A DNA stretch of 64,000 nucleotides from Cordylochernes scorpioides (GCA_030710605.1 CP092864.1:137145255-137209254); one strand, 5' to 3'; shown: positions 1-10,438, counted from the stretch's first letter. Program-made: numbers and translations. Notes: generated by a model from the sequence alone, not told the origin.

Positions 1-719
1 TTTTAAAACATTTTCTTGTAACTTTTTACTCAGTGTCAATCAAGATGTTTTGATTGTCAATAGAATTGCCTAACTATCATGTAAATATTTATAATTTTCA
101 GTTTTTATATCTTAATGGCTTATTATCTAGAGGTATGTGTTGGTATGAAGCAATCTATAGGAACACCATTCATACCAACAAGGTCGCTAAGGATTTGTTA
201 GATTATATAGTACTGTGTTGTTGTTGTTTATTCCTCAAGTCGTTTAAACGATCCCCATCAAGTTCCATTGTATCAGCTTTTCTATTATAGTCCTGGGGTT
301 TTCCCAGAAGTCTTTTTTGGAGGATTTGATACAATTCAATAGATGTTCAAGACTGGCTGGTTGGGTACGTATTTGGGGTATTTCAGGAATGTATCGTATA
401 GTGTGTGTTTCCCTGCGTATATACACATTTGTAAACATGAATGATGATGATTGATGATGATTGATAATGATTTCGAATATTTCCTAGCAGCCCTCAACCA
501 CAGTCTCTTAAAAATATTTTAATTCAGAACTCTAAAATTTACATTTCGTTTTTTTTTTAAAGGCCCCTCTCTAATGGAATTAGTTGAGAACCTATCATTA
601 GAGGCCTCCTAAAAGATGGTAATTCAGGTATTTTTGCTGGAGGTGGTCTTTTATTGTGAAAGTTTGGTTAGATTACAGGTTAGGTATTTTTTTTTTAATT
701 TAATTTATACGTTGTCCCA
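1..719. other. AT-rich stretch, nothing recognised
   Basis: I see no gene or named repeat here. Open frames are short and have no recognisable motif. A few TGATGATGATT repeats occur near 440-465. Confidence 0.5.
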
Positions 720-940
720 AAATTTAGTAAACATATTATGAAAGCAGAATGATCCAATACAATATTAGAGCTCTAAAGAAGCAGTCTGGTAGATTAAATT
801 GGCGAAAACGCTGGGAGGGTAAACCACTGATGAGTCAAGCCCTCTCAATATATTTTTCATCACAATAAGGACAGTAGAAGTTTGATTTATTTGTGAAAAG
901 TAACATTCGCGTCTTAATGTCTTCATTCGTTATATATAGA
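720..940 (-). repeat. CPYC foldback-family repeat, single arm
   Basis: A diverged copy of the arm that forms the large palindrome at 15480-16055. Shared landmarks are a GCAGAATGATCCAATAC block, an ATTGGCGAAA(A/C)CGCTGGGAGGG block, a CTGATGAG(T/C)CAAGCCCTC block and the end AGTTTGATTTATTTGTGAAAAG. On the minus strand the arm could encode a peptide with C-P-Y-C, but this copy is degenerate. The family is inferred from internal comparison only. Confidence 0.7.
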
Positions 941-1014
941 TGGTGTGTTATTGCTTTGTATTAATTTATTCCTAACTTGTTATTATTGTGTTTCGGAAGA
1001 GTATTAATATTTAA

Positions 1015-1222
1015 ATATAATTCTACTCTCCTAAAAGCGTATGTTCATAGTTTGCTTAAATATAATTTCTAAGATTCCACCATTCAGTGTAGCATATAAA
1101 AGCAGAATGATCCAATACAGTATTAGAGCACTAAAAAAGCGGTCTGGTTAGATTAAATTGGCGAAACCGCTGGGAGAGTTCACTTCTGATGAGCAAAGCC
1201 CTCCCAATATTTTGTTTGACAA
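1015..1222 (-). repeat. CPYC foldback-family repeat, second arm copy
   Basis: Same family and orientation as the copy at 720-940. It carries more of the inner end (CCTAAAAGCGTATGTTCATAG, then AAGATTCCACCATTCAGTG) and stops after the CCCTCCCAATATTTT block. The two neighbouring copies lie in the same direction, so this is not a foldback here. Confidence 0.65.
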
Positions 1223-1227
1223 TAGTT

Positions 1228-1320
1228 ATTGTATGAATCCCGATATACATGCTAAAAGGTACAACTTCCTTAAGTTTTATTCATAAGTGTACTTTAAAGC
1301 TACTGTGACCAAAATAAAGT
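1228..1320 (+). mobile_element. Tc1/mariner-like terminal fragment
   Basis: Contains the GAATCCCGATATACATGCTAAAAGGTACAACTTCC block, split here as GAATCCCGATATACATG then CTAAAAGGTACAACTTCC, followed by TTAAGTTTT. This is the right-end sequence of the MITE arrays at 7005-7497 and 47516-48125. It is a solitary, decayed terminus. Confidence 0.5.
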
Positions 1321-1633
1321 TAATTGTCGCGTCTGATATAACTGCAGCAAACAGACAAATCGTTTATGCACCGTGAAAATATTCCAGAAGCAGTTCGCCA
1401 TCAAAAAACAAGATTTTGTGATAGAAAGAATAAAAGAAGAATAACGATAGAAGAAATATTAGAAATATAATGGTACATTCAGCGAATAGGTGTGAGAGAA
1501 AGTATAAGAAATGGTAGTAATAGTAAATAAATTAGAATTCGCGTTCTCATGCAATTCTGGCCTTAACTACCCGTTTCATGATTTTTCAGGATGCTTGAAT
1601 AACCAATTTTTTGGTCGTTGAGGTAGAGCTTGC

Positions 1634-1676
1634 ACCACGCCTGACGAGAGCCAACAGCCCGAAACGCGTACGTGGT
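1634..1676 (+). ncRNA. Hammerhead ribozyme-like motif, copy 1
   Basis: The parts occur in type I order. Stem I is ACCACG (1634-1639) pairing perfectly with CGTGGT (1671-1676). The core CTGACGA is 1641-1647. Stem II is GAGC/GCCC around a CAACA loop (1648-1660) with one A-C mismatch. GAA (1661-1663) is followed by palindromic ACGCGT (1664-1669), which gives an A-U/C-G minimal stem III, and A1670 as the nucleotide at the cleavage position. One defect is an extra C at 1640 between stem I and the core. Two further copies at 5568 and 46747 (minus) share the arrangement. Type I hammerheads with very short stem III are known from retroelements such as Penelope-like elements; assignment to such an element here is inference. 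Confidence 0.6.
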
Positions 1677-1682
1677 TAGCCT

Positions 1683-1822
1683 TTAATGATTAATCAAGAA
1701 TGGCTATTTGGTTAATTATTGAATTATTGAAAATCGATTAATAAGTTAATATTTATTTCGATAGATGACGCAAGCCATCAATAACTTTCAGTTGCACGAT
1801 AAGGAGATGCTTTTTTTTTTCA
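1683..1822. mobile_element. Half copy of palindromic MITE (26147 family)
   Basis: The right arm of the foldback MITE found complete at 26147-26386 and 46205-46490: ATATTTATTTCGATAGATG, ACGCAAGCCATCA, then TTTCAGTTGCACGATAAGG, ending GATGC plus a T-run. The centre (GATTAATCAAGAATGGCTATTTGG) is partly kept, the left arm is missing, and the hammerhead-like motif lies just upstream. Confidence 0.65.
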
Positions 1823-2091
1823 CAGTAAAGAAATAGTTACCATGTTCCCAGCTGTAAAGGTAAACCATCATAAAACCAACAAGGAAAGTTAATCTAGACA
1901 ACTAATCTTACAAATGGGAGTGAATCTTCTTTGTTCAGTTCCATTATGTCAAGTCGTGTGTTTGTTCTGTTCGCAAGGTGTAATCTTCGACGTCGTGGAA
2001 TGTTCACCGCTAGGGGGAGTTGTTCGATCGTCTGATACTCTCTCTAGCCACGAGTTCGTCTGCTTTCAAAAAAAAAAAAAAAAATTTTTTT

Positions 2092-2323
2092 TTGTAGAAC
2101 GAAGTTTGACAATTATACCGCAAATGTTTCTTTTGAACGAAAAATCGAAATTTATTTTAAGGAGAAATAACGATTATTTCTAACCTTAGGGAAGAAGTAT
2201 GATAGGATGAATTGTGAAGAGTAATGATAAACGGAAAAATAAAAGTGTCCAGGGATGGGAATCGAACCCACAGTGTTCCGCTTACCGGGCAGATGCCATG
2301 TCCACTAGACTACCCTGGACATA
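2092..2323 (-). mobile_element. tRNA-derived SINE, family S1
   Basis: Read on minus, the tRNA-like head is 2246-2322. It starts TGTCCAGGGTAG, has a B-box GGTTCGATTCC and closes with CCTGGACA. The acceptor strands are complementary. The body follows (2093-2245) with CATTACTCTTCACAATTCATCC and ends at GTTCTAC. The would-be anticodon loop CCGGTAA has C instead of U at position 33, so this is a SINE head and not a tRNA gene. Many copies occur in the window. Pol III transcription from A and B boxes is expected for the class. Confidence 0.75.
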
Positions 2324-2382
2324 TTTTTCCATTCGTAAATATTATATATAATAATTTATAATACAATACAATGCGGCTTATG

Positions 2383-2575
2383 ATTGTAGAACGAAATTTG
2401 ACAATTATACCGCAGATGTTTCTTTTGAACGAAAAATCGAAATTTATTTTAAGGAGAAATAACGCTTATTTCTAACCTTAGGGATGAAGTATGAAAGGAT
2501 GAATTCTCCTTAAAATAAATTTCAATTTTTCCATTAAAAGAAACATTTGCGGTATAATTGTCAAATTTCGGTATA
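2383..2575 (-). repeat. Inverted SINE S1 body pair
   Basis: A headless S1 body (2386-2500) runs directly into an inverted S1 body piece (2504-2570), so TTCTTTTGAACGAAAAATC and its inverse face each other. It has the same arrangement as the hairpin pair at 6127-6504. Confidence 0.65.
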
Positions 2576-2586
2576 AATATTTTTTG

Positions 2587-2888
2587 GTTTTCCCTAGTAC
2601 ACGTGGTACAGGCCATGATAATAATGGTGGGTAGAAGTAGGCGACTGCTTTTACTGTAAGTGCACCACATGTTTACGCAAGTGAAAAGCAGTTCGACTTT
2701 GCAATTACAAATGTGCCAGAACCCCGTTTGGTTGCTTTCACTCGCTAGTGGTGTTGGAATTTTTCAAGAATCGGGGTCCATTGGAACATTTTTTTTTTTT
2801 ATCATAAAAGAATACCTAATGCGGGAATCGAACCCGGGTCATAGCGGTCGAAAACCAACGGTTTAGACCATCCTTCCACCGACACCCT
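2587..2888 (-). mobile_element. tRNA-derived SINE, family S2
   Basis: On minus, the tRNA-like head (about 2815-2888) includes GGTCTAAACCGTTGG and a B-box GGGTTCGATTCCCGCATTAG. The body then runs through AATGTTCCAATGGACCCCG, ACCAAACGGGGTTCTGG and CACATTTGTAA to ATCATGGCCTGTACCACGTG. Other copies are at 3115, 12590 (plus) and 14950. The repeated order and conserved tail CCACGTGTACTAGGG define the family. Confidence 0.7.
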
Positions 2889-3114
2889 GCTTTCAAAACT
2901 AATGTAGAGAATATAGATACTTCGGCCAGTAAATCTTTTTATTACCTCGATGTTTCGAGAAAATATTTTGTTCTCGTCAGGAGCAAACAAAAATTAAAAC
3001 ATTTTGGCAAGGCGTTAAAAATTATTCTTTATTGTCAAGAAATATGAATGCGGCCAGGCAGCTTCTATCTTTTCGATGATGTAGATAAATAACAGATTCT
3101 AATTTTTTTTTTTT

Positions 3115-3418
3115 ATTATCCCTAGTACACGTGGTACAGGCCATGATAATCATGGTGGGTAGTTAGCGACTGCTTTTTACTGTAAGCGCACCACATGTCT
3201 ACACATGTGAAAGCAGTTCGACATTGCACTTACAAATGTGCCAGAGGCCCGTTTGGTTACTTGCACTCGCTGGCAGGGTTGGACTTTTGCAAGAATCGGG
3301 GGGGCCATTGGAGCATTTTTTTTTTAAACAGAAAAAAAGTGTCCAATGCGGGGATCGAACCCGGGTCGTAGTGGTCGTAAACCAAACGGTTTACCCAGCC
3401 TTCCACCGACCCCCCACA
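3115..3418 (-). mobile_element. tRNA-derived SINE, family S2, second copy
   Basis: Same layout as 2587-2888. The head (3345-3415) has a GGGTTCGATCCCCGCATTGG B-box and the tail lies near 3120-3140. The two S2 copies are about 230 bp apart in the same orientation. Confidence 0.7.
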
Positions 3419-3459
3419 TATTCTAAGTAAATACTTTAAAATACATCTTAATTGTTTAT

Positions 3460-4600
3460 ATATATGATGTCAAGGAAAAAAATACTTTGCAAAACATATA
3501 AATAATATACAAAATGGCTTACAAGGATAAGTTTCATGTTTTATTGTATATTAATCTAAAGTTTTCAGGTATCACAAACCCTTCTATAGGAGTAAATGAT
3601 GAAAACCTTTTCTCATCTATCTTGCTAAAGTTAAAGATTTTCTATATATGACATGCATATATCCATTCATCTAATTATAAATTGTAATATTTTAACTTTT
3701 TGTATATTTGAGAGAGTAAAGCCATTGTAATCTTTTCCATATACAAGTATTTAAATAAAAAGGCATATATTGGATCAAAATATCATTTATTTTACCAATA
3801 TTTCAGTTGGCCGAACGCCAACCTTTATCAAGGTATTATAACATTTTGAAGTGTGTCAACAACAAACTCAGCGCCACATAACGTCAATAGAATTTTAAAC
3901 TTCAATAATATATTTTTTCTCTCCCTATTGAATATAAGCAAAAATATGTTATAACACCTTGATAAAGGTTGGCGTTCAGCCAACTGAAATATTTGTAAAA
4001 TAAATGATATTTTGTTCCAATATATGCCTTTTTAATTAAACACTTTAATATGTTATAATACCTTGATAAAGGTTGGCGTTCAGCCAAATGAAATATTGTT
4101 AAAATAAATGATATTTTGATCCAATATATGCTTTTTTATTTAAAGTTTATTTATGGATTGCTCTATTTTCGAAAGAAATATATAAAAGTATGATGAGTAA
4201 GATACTTGTATGATGTCAGGAAAAGAAAAATACTCTGAAAAACATAAATAATGGACAAAATGATTTACAAGCATGCATTTCTTGTTTTATTATTTCGGGT
4301 ATTAAAAACTTTTCTACAGGAATATATGATGAAAAATGTTCTTTCTTCATTTTGATAAAGTGCTAGATTTTCCATATATGACATTCATATAGCCTTTATC
4401 TAATCATAAGTTGAATATATTTTAACTTCTTGTAAACTTGGAAATGTGAAATCCGCTGCAACATATAAATAATAAACAAAATGGCTTTTCTGATGATGAG
4501 TTTCTTGTTTTATTTTATATTCTTCTCAGGCTTTTGAGTATAACTAACCCTTCTACAGGAGTATATGATAAAAATCATTATCATAGAATTCTATAGAAGG
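3460..4600. repeat. Diverged direct duplication with embedded foldback
   Basis: A block with ATGATGTCAAGGAAAAAAATAC, AAAATGGCTTACAAG, CTTGTTTTAT and CTTCTATAGGAGTAAATGATG (3467-3640) recurs at about 4213-4440 and partly at 4450-4590. No coding content is seen. The foldback at 3757-4140 lies between the first two copies. Confidence 0.5.
3757..4140. mobile_element. Foldback MITE with three arms (GGCATATATTGG family)
   Basis: The left arm starts AAAAAGGCATATATTGGATC and includes CAGTTGGCCGAACGCCAACC. Inverted arms follow at about 3940-4036 and 4048-4138, each ending ATATATGCCTTTTT. Two same-facing inverted arms suggest nested insertion or arm duplication. Related copies are at 38038-38212 and 38360-38437. 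Confidence 0.65.
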
Positions 4601-4765
4601 AAGTTGTACCTTTTAGTATGTATATCGGGATTCAGATAATAACTCTGAAAGGTATTACAGTGACCTTTATTGAAGACACACGAGATAACCAAGTGTGAAC
4701 AGCCTCTGTCTCTTTCAAAAAGATGACGACCGGCGACATCAAAATATGAAACTTCCTTAAGTTTG
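4600..4765 (-). mobile_element. Tc1/mariner-like MITE fragment
   Basis: Contains GGAAGTTGTACCTTTTAG, ATGTATATCGGGATTCAG, AATAACTCTGAAAGGTATT and GACCTTTATTGAAGACAC, in the same order as the ends at 42343 and 30553. The terminal CACTCATGGACA is lost. Confidence 0.5.
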
Positions 4766-4779
4766 TCAATATAGATAGT

Positions 4780-5440
4780 ACATTATAAAGGACTGCGGCG
4801 TATGATTATAAAGCAACACTTAAAGCCTCCCCGCATAAGTTTCTTTTTTGTGAAAAATCAATATTAATTTCAAAGAGAAATATGTACTATTTCTAACTTT
4901 TTGGATGACGTATGAAAAGGTTGAATATATGAAGTGTAATGGTCTATATATGATTGGATGACGTATGAAAGGGTGAAAATATGAAGAGTAATGGCGAACG
5001 GAAAAATAAAAGTGTCCAGGGGCGGGAATCGAACCCACAACGGGGTTCCATGCGGGGAGGCTTTAAGTGTTGCTTTATAATCATACGCCGCAGTCCTTTA
5101 TAATGTATTATAAGTTACTTTAAGTATTAGTTACGAACGGAAAAATACGTCCAGGGTAGCCTAGTGGACATGGCACCTGCCCGGTAAGCAGAAGGTTGTG
5201 GGTTCGATTCCCGCCCCTGGACACTTTTATTTTTCCGTTCGCCATTACTTTTCATATTTTCACCCTTTCATACGTCATCCAATCATATATAGACCATTAC
5301 TCTTCATATATTCAACCTTTTCATACGTCATCCAAAAAGTTAGAAATAGTACATATTTCTCTCTGAAATTAATATTGATTTTTCACAAAAAAAGAAACTT
5401 ATGCGGGGAGGCTTTAAGTGTTGCTTTACAATATAGATAG
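4780..5440. repeat. Large inverted repeat carrying two SINE S1 copies
   Basis: The left arm (about 4836-5040, SINE on minus, head truncated to GTGTCCAGGGGCGGGAATCG) mirrors the right arm (5149-5440, SINE on plus). A second inverted pair, 4780-4838 against 5049-5107 (GACTGCGGCGTATGATTATA), brackets the left SINE. The right SINE head (5149-5222) is a nearly intact tRNA shape: GTCCAGGG and CCCTGGAC pair as acceptor ends. Its loop CCGGTAA again has C33. Open frames of 72 and 80 codons in the arms are SINE-body shadows. Confidence 0.7.
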
Positions 5441-5567
5441 TATTAGATATTAATAACACCACCTGACCTTTTTTCTTACTTTTCATAAATATTTGGTCCA
5501 AATACTCATTTCTTGACTTTTCAGTAACCTCTTGGAACAAATTTTTGGTCGTTGAGGTACAGCCAGC

Positions 5568-5609
5568 ATTACGCTGATGAGGGCCAACAGCCTGAAACGC
5601 GTGTGGGGT
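5568..5609 (+). ncRNA. Hammerhead ribozyme-like motif, copy 2
   Basis: The core CTGATGA (5574-5580) matches the consensus. Stem II is GGGC/GCCT (5581-5593) with the same CAACA loop and all four pairs formed, one of them G-U. GAA is followed by ACGCGT (5597-5602). Stem I is ATTACG/TGGGGT with wobble pairs and one mismatch. The cleavage-position base is G (5603), which normally blocks cleavage. The upstream TTTTTGGTCGTTGAGGTA is shared with copy 1, so this is a dispersed family and not a chance match. Confidence 0.5.
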
Positions 5610-5835
5610 TGACTTTTCTTTTATTTACCGGGAAATGGGTTGGCCATAATTGTGAAATGATTTAGAAATCAACATTTAGTCTGAGTGTCATCTCCATGTG
5701 GTAGGTAACCAACCAATGACAGCAGCTCACCATCATGGGGTCTTATGGACTTTTGATCAATTGTATAATTACAATGGGTTGAAAAAAACAAACAAACAAT
5801 GGAATTTATAATACAATATAATGCGGCTTATGAGT

Positions 5836-6066
5836 GTAGAACGACATTTGAAAATTATCCCGCATGTGTTTCTTTCGAACGAAAAATCGAAATTTATTTT
5901 AAGGAGAAATAACGATTATTTCTAACCTTTAAGGATGAAGTATGAAAGGATGAATTGTGAAGAGTAATGATGAACGGAAAAATAAAGTGTCCAGGAATGG
6001 GAATCGAACCCACAGTGTTCCACTTACCGAGCAGATGCCATGTCCACTAGACTACCCTGGACATAT
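5836..6066 (-). mobile_element. tRNA-derived SINE, family S1
   Basis: Full-length copy with tRNA head at about 5988-6065 and body back to GTAGAACGACATTTG. It is in tandem with the copy at 6127. Confidence 0.75.
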
Positions 6067-6126
6067 TTTTCCATTCGTAAATATATATAAAGTAATTTAT
6101 AATACAATATAATGCGGCTTATGATT

Positions 6127-6504
6127 GTAGAACGACATTTGAAAATTATACGGCAAATGTTTCTTTTGAACGAAAAATCGAAATTTATTTTAAGGAGAAA
6201 AAAAACGATTATTTCTAACCTTAATGATGAAGTATGAAAGGATGAATTGTGAATAGTAATGATGAACGGAAAAATAAAGTGTCCAGGGATAGGAATCGAA
6301 CCCACAGTGTTCAACTTACCGGGCAGATGCCATGTCCACTAGGATACCCTGGACACTTTTATATTTCCGTTCATCATTACTCTTCACAATTCATCTTTTC
6401 ATACTTCATCTTTAAGGTTAGAAATAATCGTTATTACTCCTCAAAATAAATTTCGTTTTTTGGTTCAAAAGAAACACATGCGGGATAATTTTCAAATGTC
6501 GTTC
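6127..6504. repeat. SINE S1 hairpin pair
   Basis: A minus-strand S1 copy (6127-6358) is joined to an inverted S1 body (6345-6504) that ends GTCGTTCTAC. The short CTGGACAC segment is shared at the junction. Together they can form a long stem of about 150 bp. Confidence 0.7.
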
Positions 6505-6879
6505 TACAAACAATGGAATCTTGAGAACTTTGATCAAGAGAGTTTAAAGGGAAGAAGGCGACTCTATCAAAAACCAATTACGTCCAAAGTTAATTGAACT
6601 TTCATTAATGGATAAAAATGGAGTAATGAGAAAGTTTTCATTAAGGTAATTAAAGGAAGGTTAATCACCCTGGTTGATAGCTCGTTATCTCAGAATGGAT
6701 TCCATTGAATGAGAGCGGGCACTAGACGTTTTAGATAATAGTTACGTAATGACTGTTGTACTTAACTATTTCTACGTTTTAATTAAGTAATTAGGAAGTC
6801 ATTAACCTCCGTGGAGTTGTAACAAGATCCCCTCAAAGCTGCCGTTTAATGGGGTTTGTTAGCTTTGATCTCAAATAAC
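6505..6879. other. Unannotated interval
   Basis: No gene or repeat family recognised. Confidence 0.4.
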
Positions 6880-7497
6880 CTCATGGACAAAACTTAAGGA
6901 AGTGATTTGTTTCTTTGATTTCTTTCTGTCTCCTTAGAGACTCCTTGTCGACTTGGACAGTCGTCTATTTTTTGTAAGAAGACAGAAGTGGTTCATACAT
7001 GCTGAAATGTACAACTTCCTTAAGTTTTGTCCATGAGTGTATCTTTCAGAGTTATTGTCTGAATACTGATATACATGCTAAAAGGTACAACTTACTTAAG
7101 TTTTGTCCATGAGTGTATCTTTCAGAGTTATTGTCTTAATTCCGATATACATGCTAAAAGGTACAACTTCCTTAAGTTTCGTCTATGAATGTATCTTTCA
7201 GAGTTATTGTCTGAATCCCGATATACATGCTAAAAGGTACAACTTCCTTAAGTTTTGTCTATGAATGTATCTTTCAGAGTTATTGTCTGAATCCCGATAT
7301 ACATGCTAAAAGGTACAACTTCCTTAAGTTTTGTCTATGAATGTATCTTTCAGAGTTATTGTCTGAATCCCGATATACATGCTAAAAGGTACAACTTCCT
7401 TAAGTTTTGTCTATGAATGTATCTTTGAGAGTTATTGTCTGAATCCCGATTTACATACTAAAAGGTACAACTTCCTTAGGTTTTGTCCATTAGTGTA
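6880..7497. mobile_element. Tc1/mariner-like MITE with reiterated right end
   Basis: The left terminus is CTCATGGACAAAACTTAAGG at 6880. The right terminus is its inverse, CTTAAGTTTTGTCCATGAG, repeated about six times from 7005 to 7497 with a 76-bp period. Each unit has GAATCCCGATATACATG, CTAAAAGGTACAACTTCC and ATCTTTCAGAGTTATTGTC. There is no transposase. The termini resemble Tc1-like ends (inference). Confidence 0.65.
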
Positions 7498-8355
7498 TAT
7501 ATTATTAAATATTGCTATAATATATATTTTTTTATCATTTATTCTATATAAAACTTTGAATTCCATCATCCCGAAGGCCCATGTGTTCGCAAACTAACCG
7601 AGAAGCCAGAAGAAAAGGAACATATACAATTTGGTAAATATGTAAATATGAATTTTCTATTTCTTACCTTCACTATGTAATTAAGATAAATTTTCTCTCC
7701 TTGTGAGGATGTTCTGACGAAGATTAGTATTTATAATAGTAACCTCAACTATTTTTGTAAATATATTTATGATTATCTTTCTAACCTGAAAGGTTCAGGT
7801 TCCTAATATATTTTATTATTTCTCTTTTTTATTTTCAATTAATTTTTATTGTATAATATGTTTATAACTGTTTCTGTTTAAAAAAATGTAAATCGATGCA
7901 ATTATCCCTAGCCGGGATATCGCGTTTTGTGTGTTGAAATAAATAAATAATAGTAAATATTTAACTTATCTGAATAGTGATTTTAAAGATATTTTGTAAT
8001 AAAATGTCTTCAACTTGAGTTCGAACTCATGGCTGCCTAGAAAAACAGTTTCAACCATTATCAGACACCATTGGTTGGCAACGACACCTACTGTAACTTG
8101 ATTAGAAAGCAGTGAAGGACAAGTGGATGTGACAAACTGTTTGTCAAACACTCTCTCAATTTGTCAACCTCCACCACCTCAAGGCCATCAAAGAGTTGAA
8201 AATCGCGACATCACACTTACCTGCTCTGCCCAAACTACAAAACAAACATTTCACTCAATCCTTAGAAAACGTCTCTTTAGATATTGCCTATAAACATGAA
8301 TACACATTGCTTGTCTTACTATTTATTTGGTCTTATTTCTCTTTATTTATAATAC
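7498..8355. other. Unannotated AT-rich interval
   Basis: No gene assigned. A GAGTTCGAACTC block at 8018-8029 (minus) resembles a pol III B-box and may be a decayed tRNA-like sequence. The peptide-like frame near 8205-8300 has no recognised motif. Confidence 0.4.
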
Positions 8356-8405
8356 ACTAGACGGGTGACCCGGACTTCGCCCCGGGATTGACCCGTGTGC
8401 ATATC
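8356..8405 (-). mobile_element. Helitron-like 3' terminus (hairpin + CTAG)
   Basis: On minus the sequence runs CCCGGGGCGAAGTCCGGG (a GC hairpin), then TCACCCGT, then CTAG, followed by T. A hairpin about 10 nt before CTRR with a T after it is the known Helitron 3' end. A different retroelement family with a similar end cannot be excluded. Similar ends are at 30213, 42146, 56260, 58408 and 62646. Confidence 0.45.
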
Positions 8406-8822
8406 TACCCGAGTGATATATATTTAGATAAGATTTTTTTATAATTGTTTGTTATTAGCATTATCTATTTGTTTGCATCAGCATAATTTAATCTAATCTT
8501 TGATATAGGGCGCTGTTCGTGAGCTAAGTAGAATAATTTGAATATATAGTTTTAATAATTGATATATATATATATTTTTAAAATAGCCTATCGTCTTCCC
8601 CGTAATTTTTTACCTATGTATGGAAATTTTGGTTTGAATTAGTGAACTACTGCGAATTTGTATACCGGACATACAAACATACAAACATTCATTTTTATAT
8701 ATATAGATAAACATACCCAAACCTTTATTAAGGATCAAGCCCCATACAGGATACTCCCAGTATAGCAGTGGTCTTAATTGAACATAAATCAAGTACTATA
8801 TATAATTCAGTATTAACATGAG

Positions 8823-8843
<21 letters not shown>
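8823..8843. repeat. Poly-C tract (21 C)
   Basis: A homopolymer followed by an A-run; its length may be unreliable. Confidence 0.9.
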
Positions 8844-8853
<10 letters not shown>

Positions 8854-8872
8854 AAGGAAAACTATTTACACA

Positions 8873-9104
8873 TGTAGAACGAAGTTTGACAATTATACAG
8901 CAAATGTTTCTTTTGAACGAAAAATCGAAATTTATTTTAAGGAGAAATAACGATTATTTCTAACCTTAGAGATGAAGTATGAAAGGATGAATTGTGAAGA
9001 GTAATGATATACGGAAAAAATAAAGTGTCCGGGGATGGGAATCGAACCAACAGTGTTCCGCTTACCGGGCAGATGCCATGTCAACTAGGCTACCCTGGAC
9101 ATAT
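8873..9104 (-). mobile_element. tRNA-derived SINE, family S1
   Basis: Full-length copy: tRNA-like head at about 9027-9103 and body ending GTAGAACGAAGTTTG. It has a GTGTCCGGGGATGGGAATCG variant in the head. Confidence 0.75.
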
Positions 9105-10068
9105 TTCTCATCCTTCTCGACTTCTCACAAAATTTGTATAAATCTAAAATAAATCCAAACATTGCATATTTTATGGTATAATCATTATGCCATGTTTTCT
9201 CCTGTAGAAGGGCGTTCGTGACCGAAAGCTAGAGATTAAAAAGGTTTTTGAAAATATATTTTTTCCTGGAGGCCTGATGTTTTTACTCAATATTTTTACA
9301 AGGGATTATTTTATTCGAATTCTTTGAAAAATGTTGTGATATAACCTATCGTAATTCACTTTTGATGCTATCAATAAAAACATCAAAACGTTTTAAGTTA
9401 AAATAACATTGTGAAATTGTCAATCTTCTGTTAGGGATTACATTTATCTTTTCCGAAAGTTTTCATTCAATTACAAATGTAGGACATGAGGTTTTAAAGC
9501 TGACAAAAAAACTTTCTTCAATGGCGAACTTCCCTCAATTTTCTTCAGAATTTCTTACCAAAAGAACACATTGTTGTTTTCTTTGTTGTTAAAATTTCCG
9601 GTGTGTTTTACAACGTCGTTTTCTAACCGCTTCCTCTTTTTTTTTATCTTTTGATTTTTTTGTAAGATTACGATCAATAGCAAGTTAAATGGCTTTGAAT
9701 TAGAGCTCTTTAGAAATTGTCAATGGGGTAAAAAAGTCTTTTATTACTTTTATAATAGTCAATGACTAAGCATTTTGTTTTTTTTGTTGGATAATTTTGT
9801 GAATAAAGGTTTCTTTTGCTTTGATTTGAAATTTAGATTTATGTAGATATAATTATGGTTAATACTTGTTGTTGTAAGTATTTTTCTTCTTATTTTTTGT
9901 TTTTGTTTCTGGTTGATATGTGACAGGGAAGTCACATTTCATTTTTTAATGAAATATCGATATAATTTTTTTTTAATATTTGAGATTTTTGTTCTTATTT
10001 TTGTAAATACAGTGAAACCTGTGTTAAATGGAGAAATATTATATGTGCTAAAACGACTCAGTCTCATA
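9105..10068. other. Unannotated AT-rich interval
   Basis: No gene recognised. The 148-codon frame that starts at 9913 runs into the neighbouring MITE and is not a credible gene. Confidence 0.4.
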
Positions 10069-10438
10069 CACTCATGGAAAAAAACTTATAGAAGTAGACA
10101 TTTTTTATCACCAGTCGTCAACTTTTTTTTTTTTTTTGAAAGAAACAGAGGCAATTTTGTTCACACTTGTTTATCTCGTGTGTCTCCAATAAAGGTCATT
10201 GTGTATCAAATATATTTCAGAGTTATTGTCTCAATCCCGATATACATAGTAAAAGGTACAACTTCCTTAAGTTTTGTCCATGAGTGTATATTTCAGAGTT
10301 ATTTTATGAATCCCAATTTACATGGTAAAAGGTACAATTTCCTTAAGTTTTGTCCATGAGTGTATATTTCAGAGTTATTGTGGATATATTGATATACATG
10401 ATAAAAGGTACAATTTCCTCAAGTTTTGTCCATGAGTA
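10069..10438. mobile_element. Tc1/mariner-like MITE, short copy
   Basis: The left end is CACTCATGGAAAAAAACTTATAG. The right end is (C/T)AAGTTTTGTCCATGAGT, present about three times from 10215 at the 76-bp period. Between them is GTTCACACTTGTTTATC and a CAATAAAGGTCATTGTG block shared with 47215 and with the inverse at 4660 and 42410. Confidence 0.6.

Noticed and set aside
5149-5222. Functional tRNA-Thr (GGT)
   Set aside because: C at position 33, many copies with a common body downstream, and the hairpin pairing show it is a SINE head.
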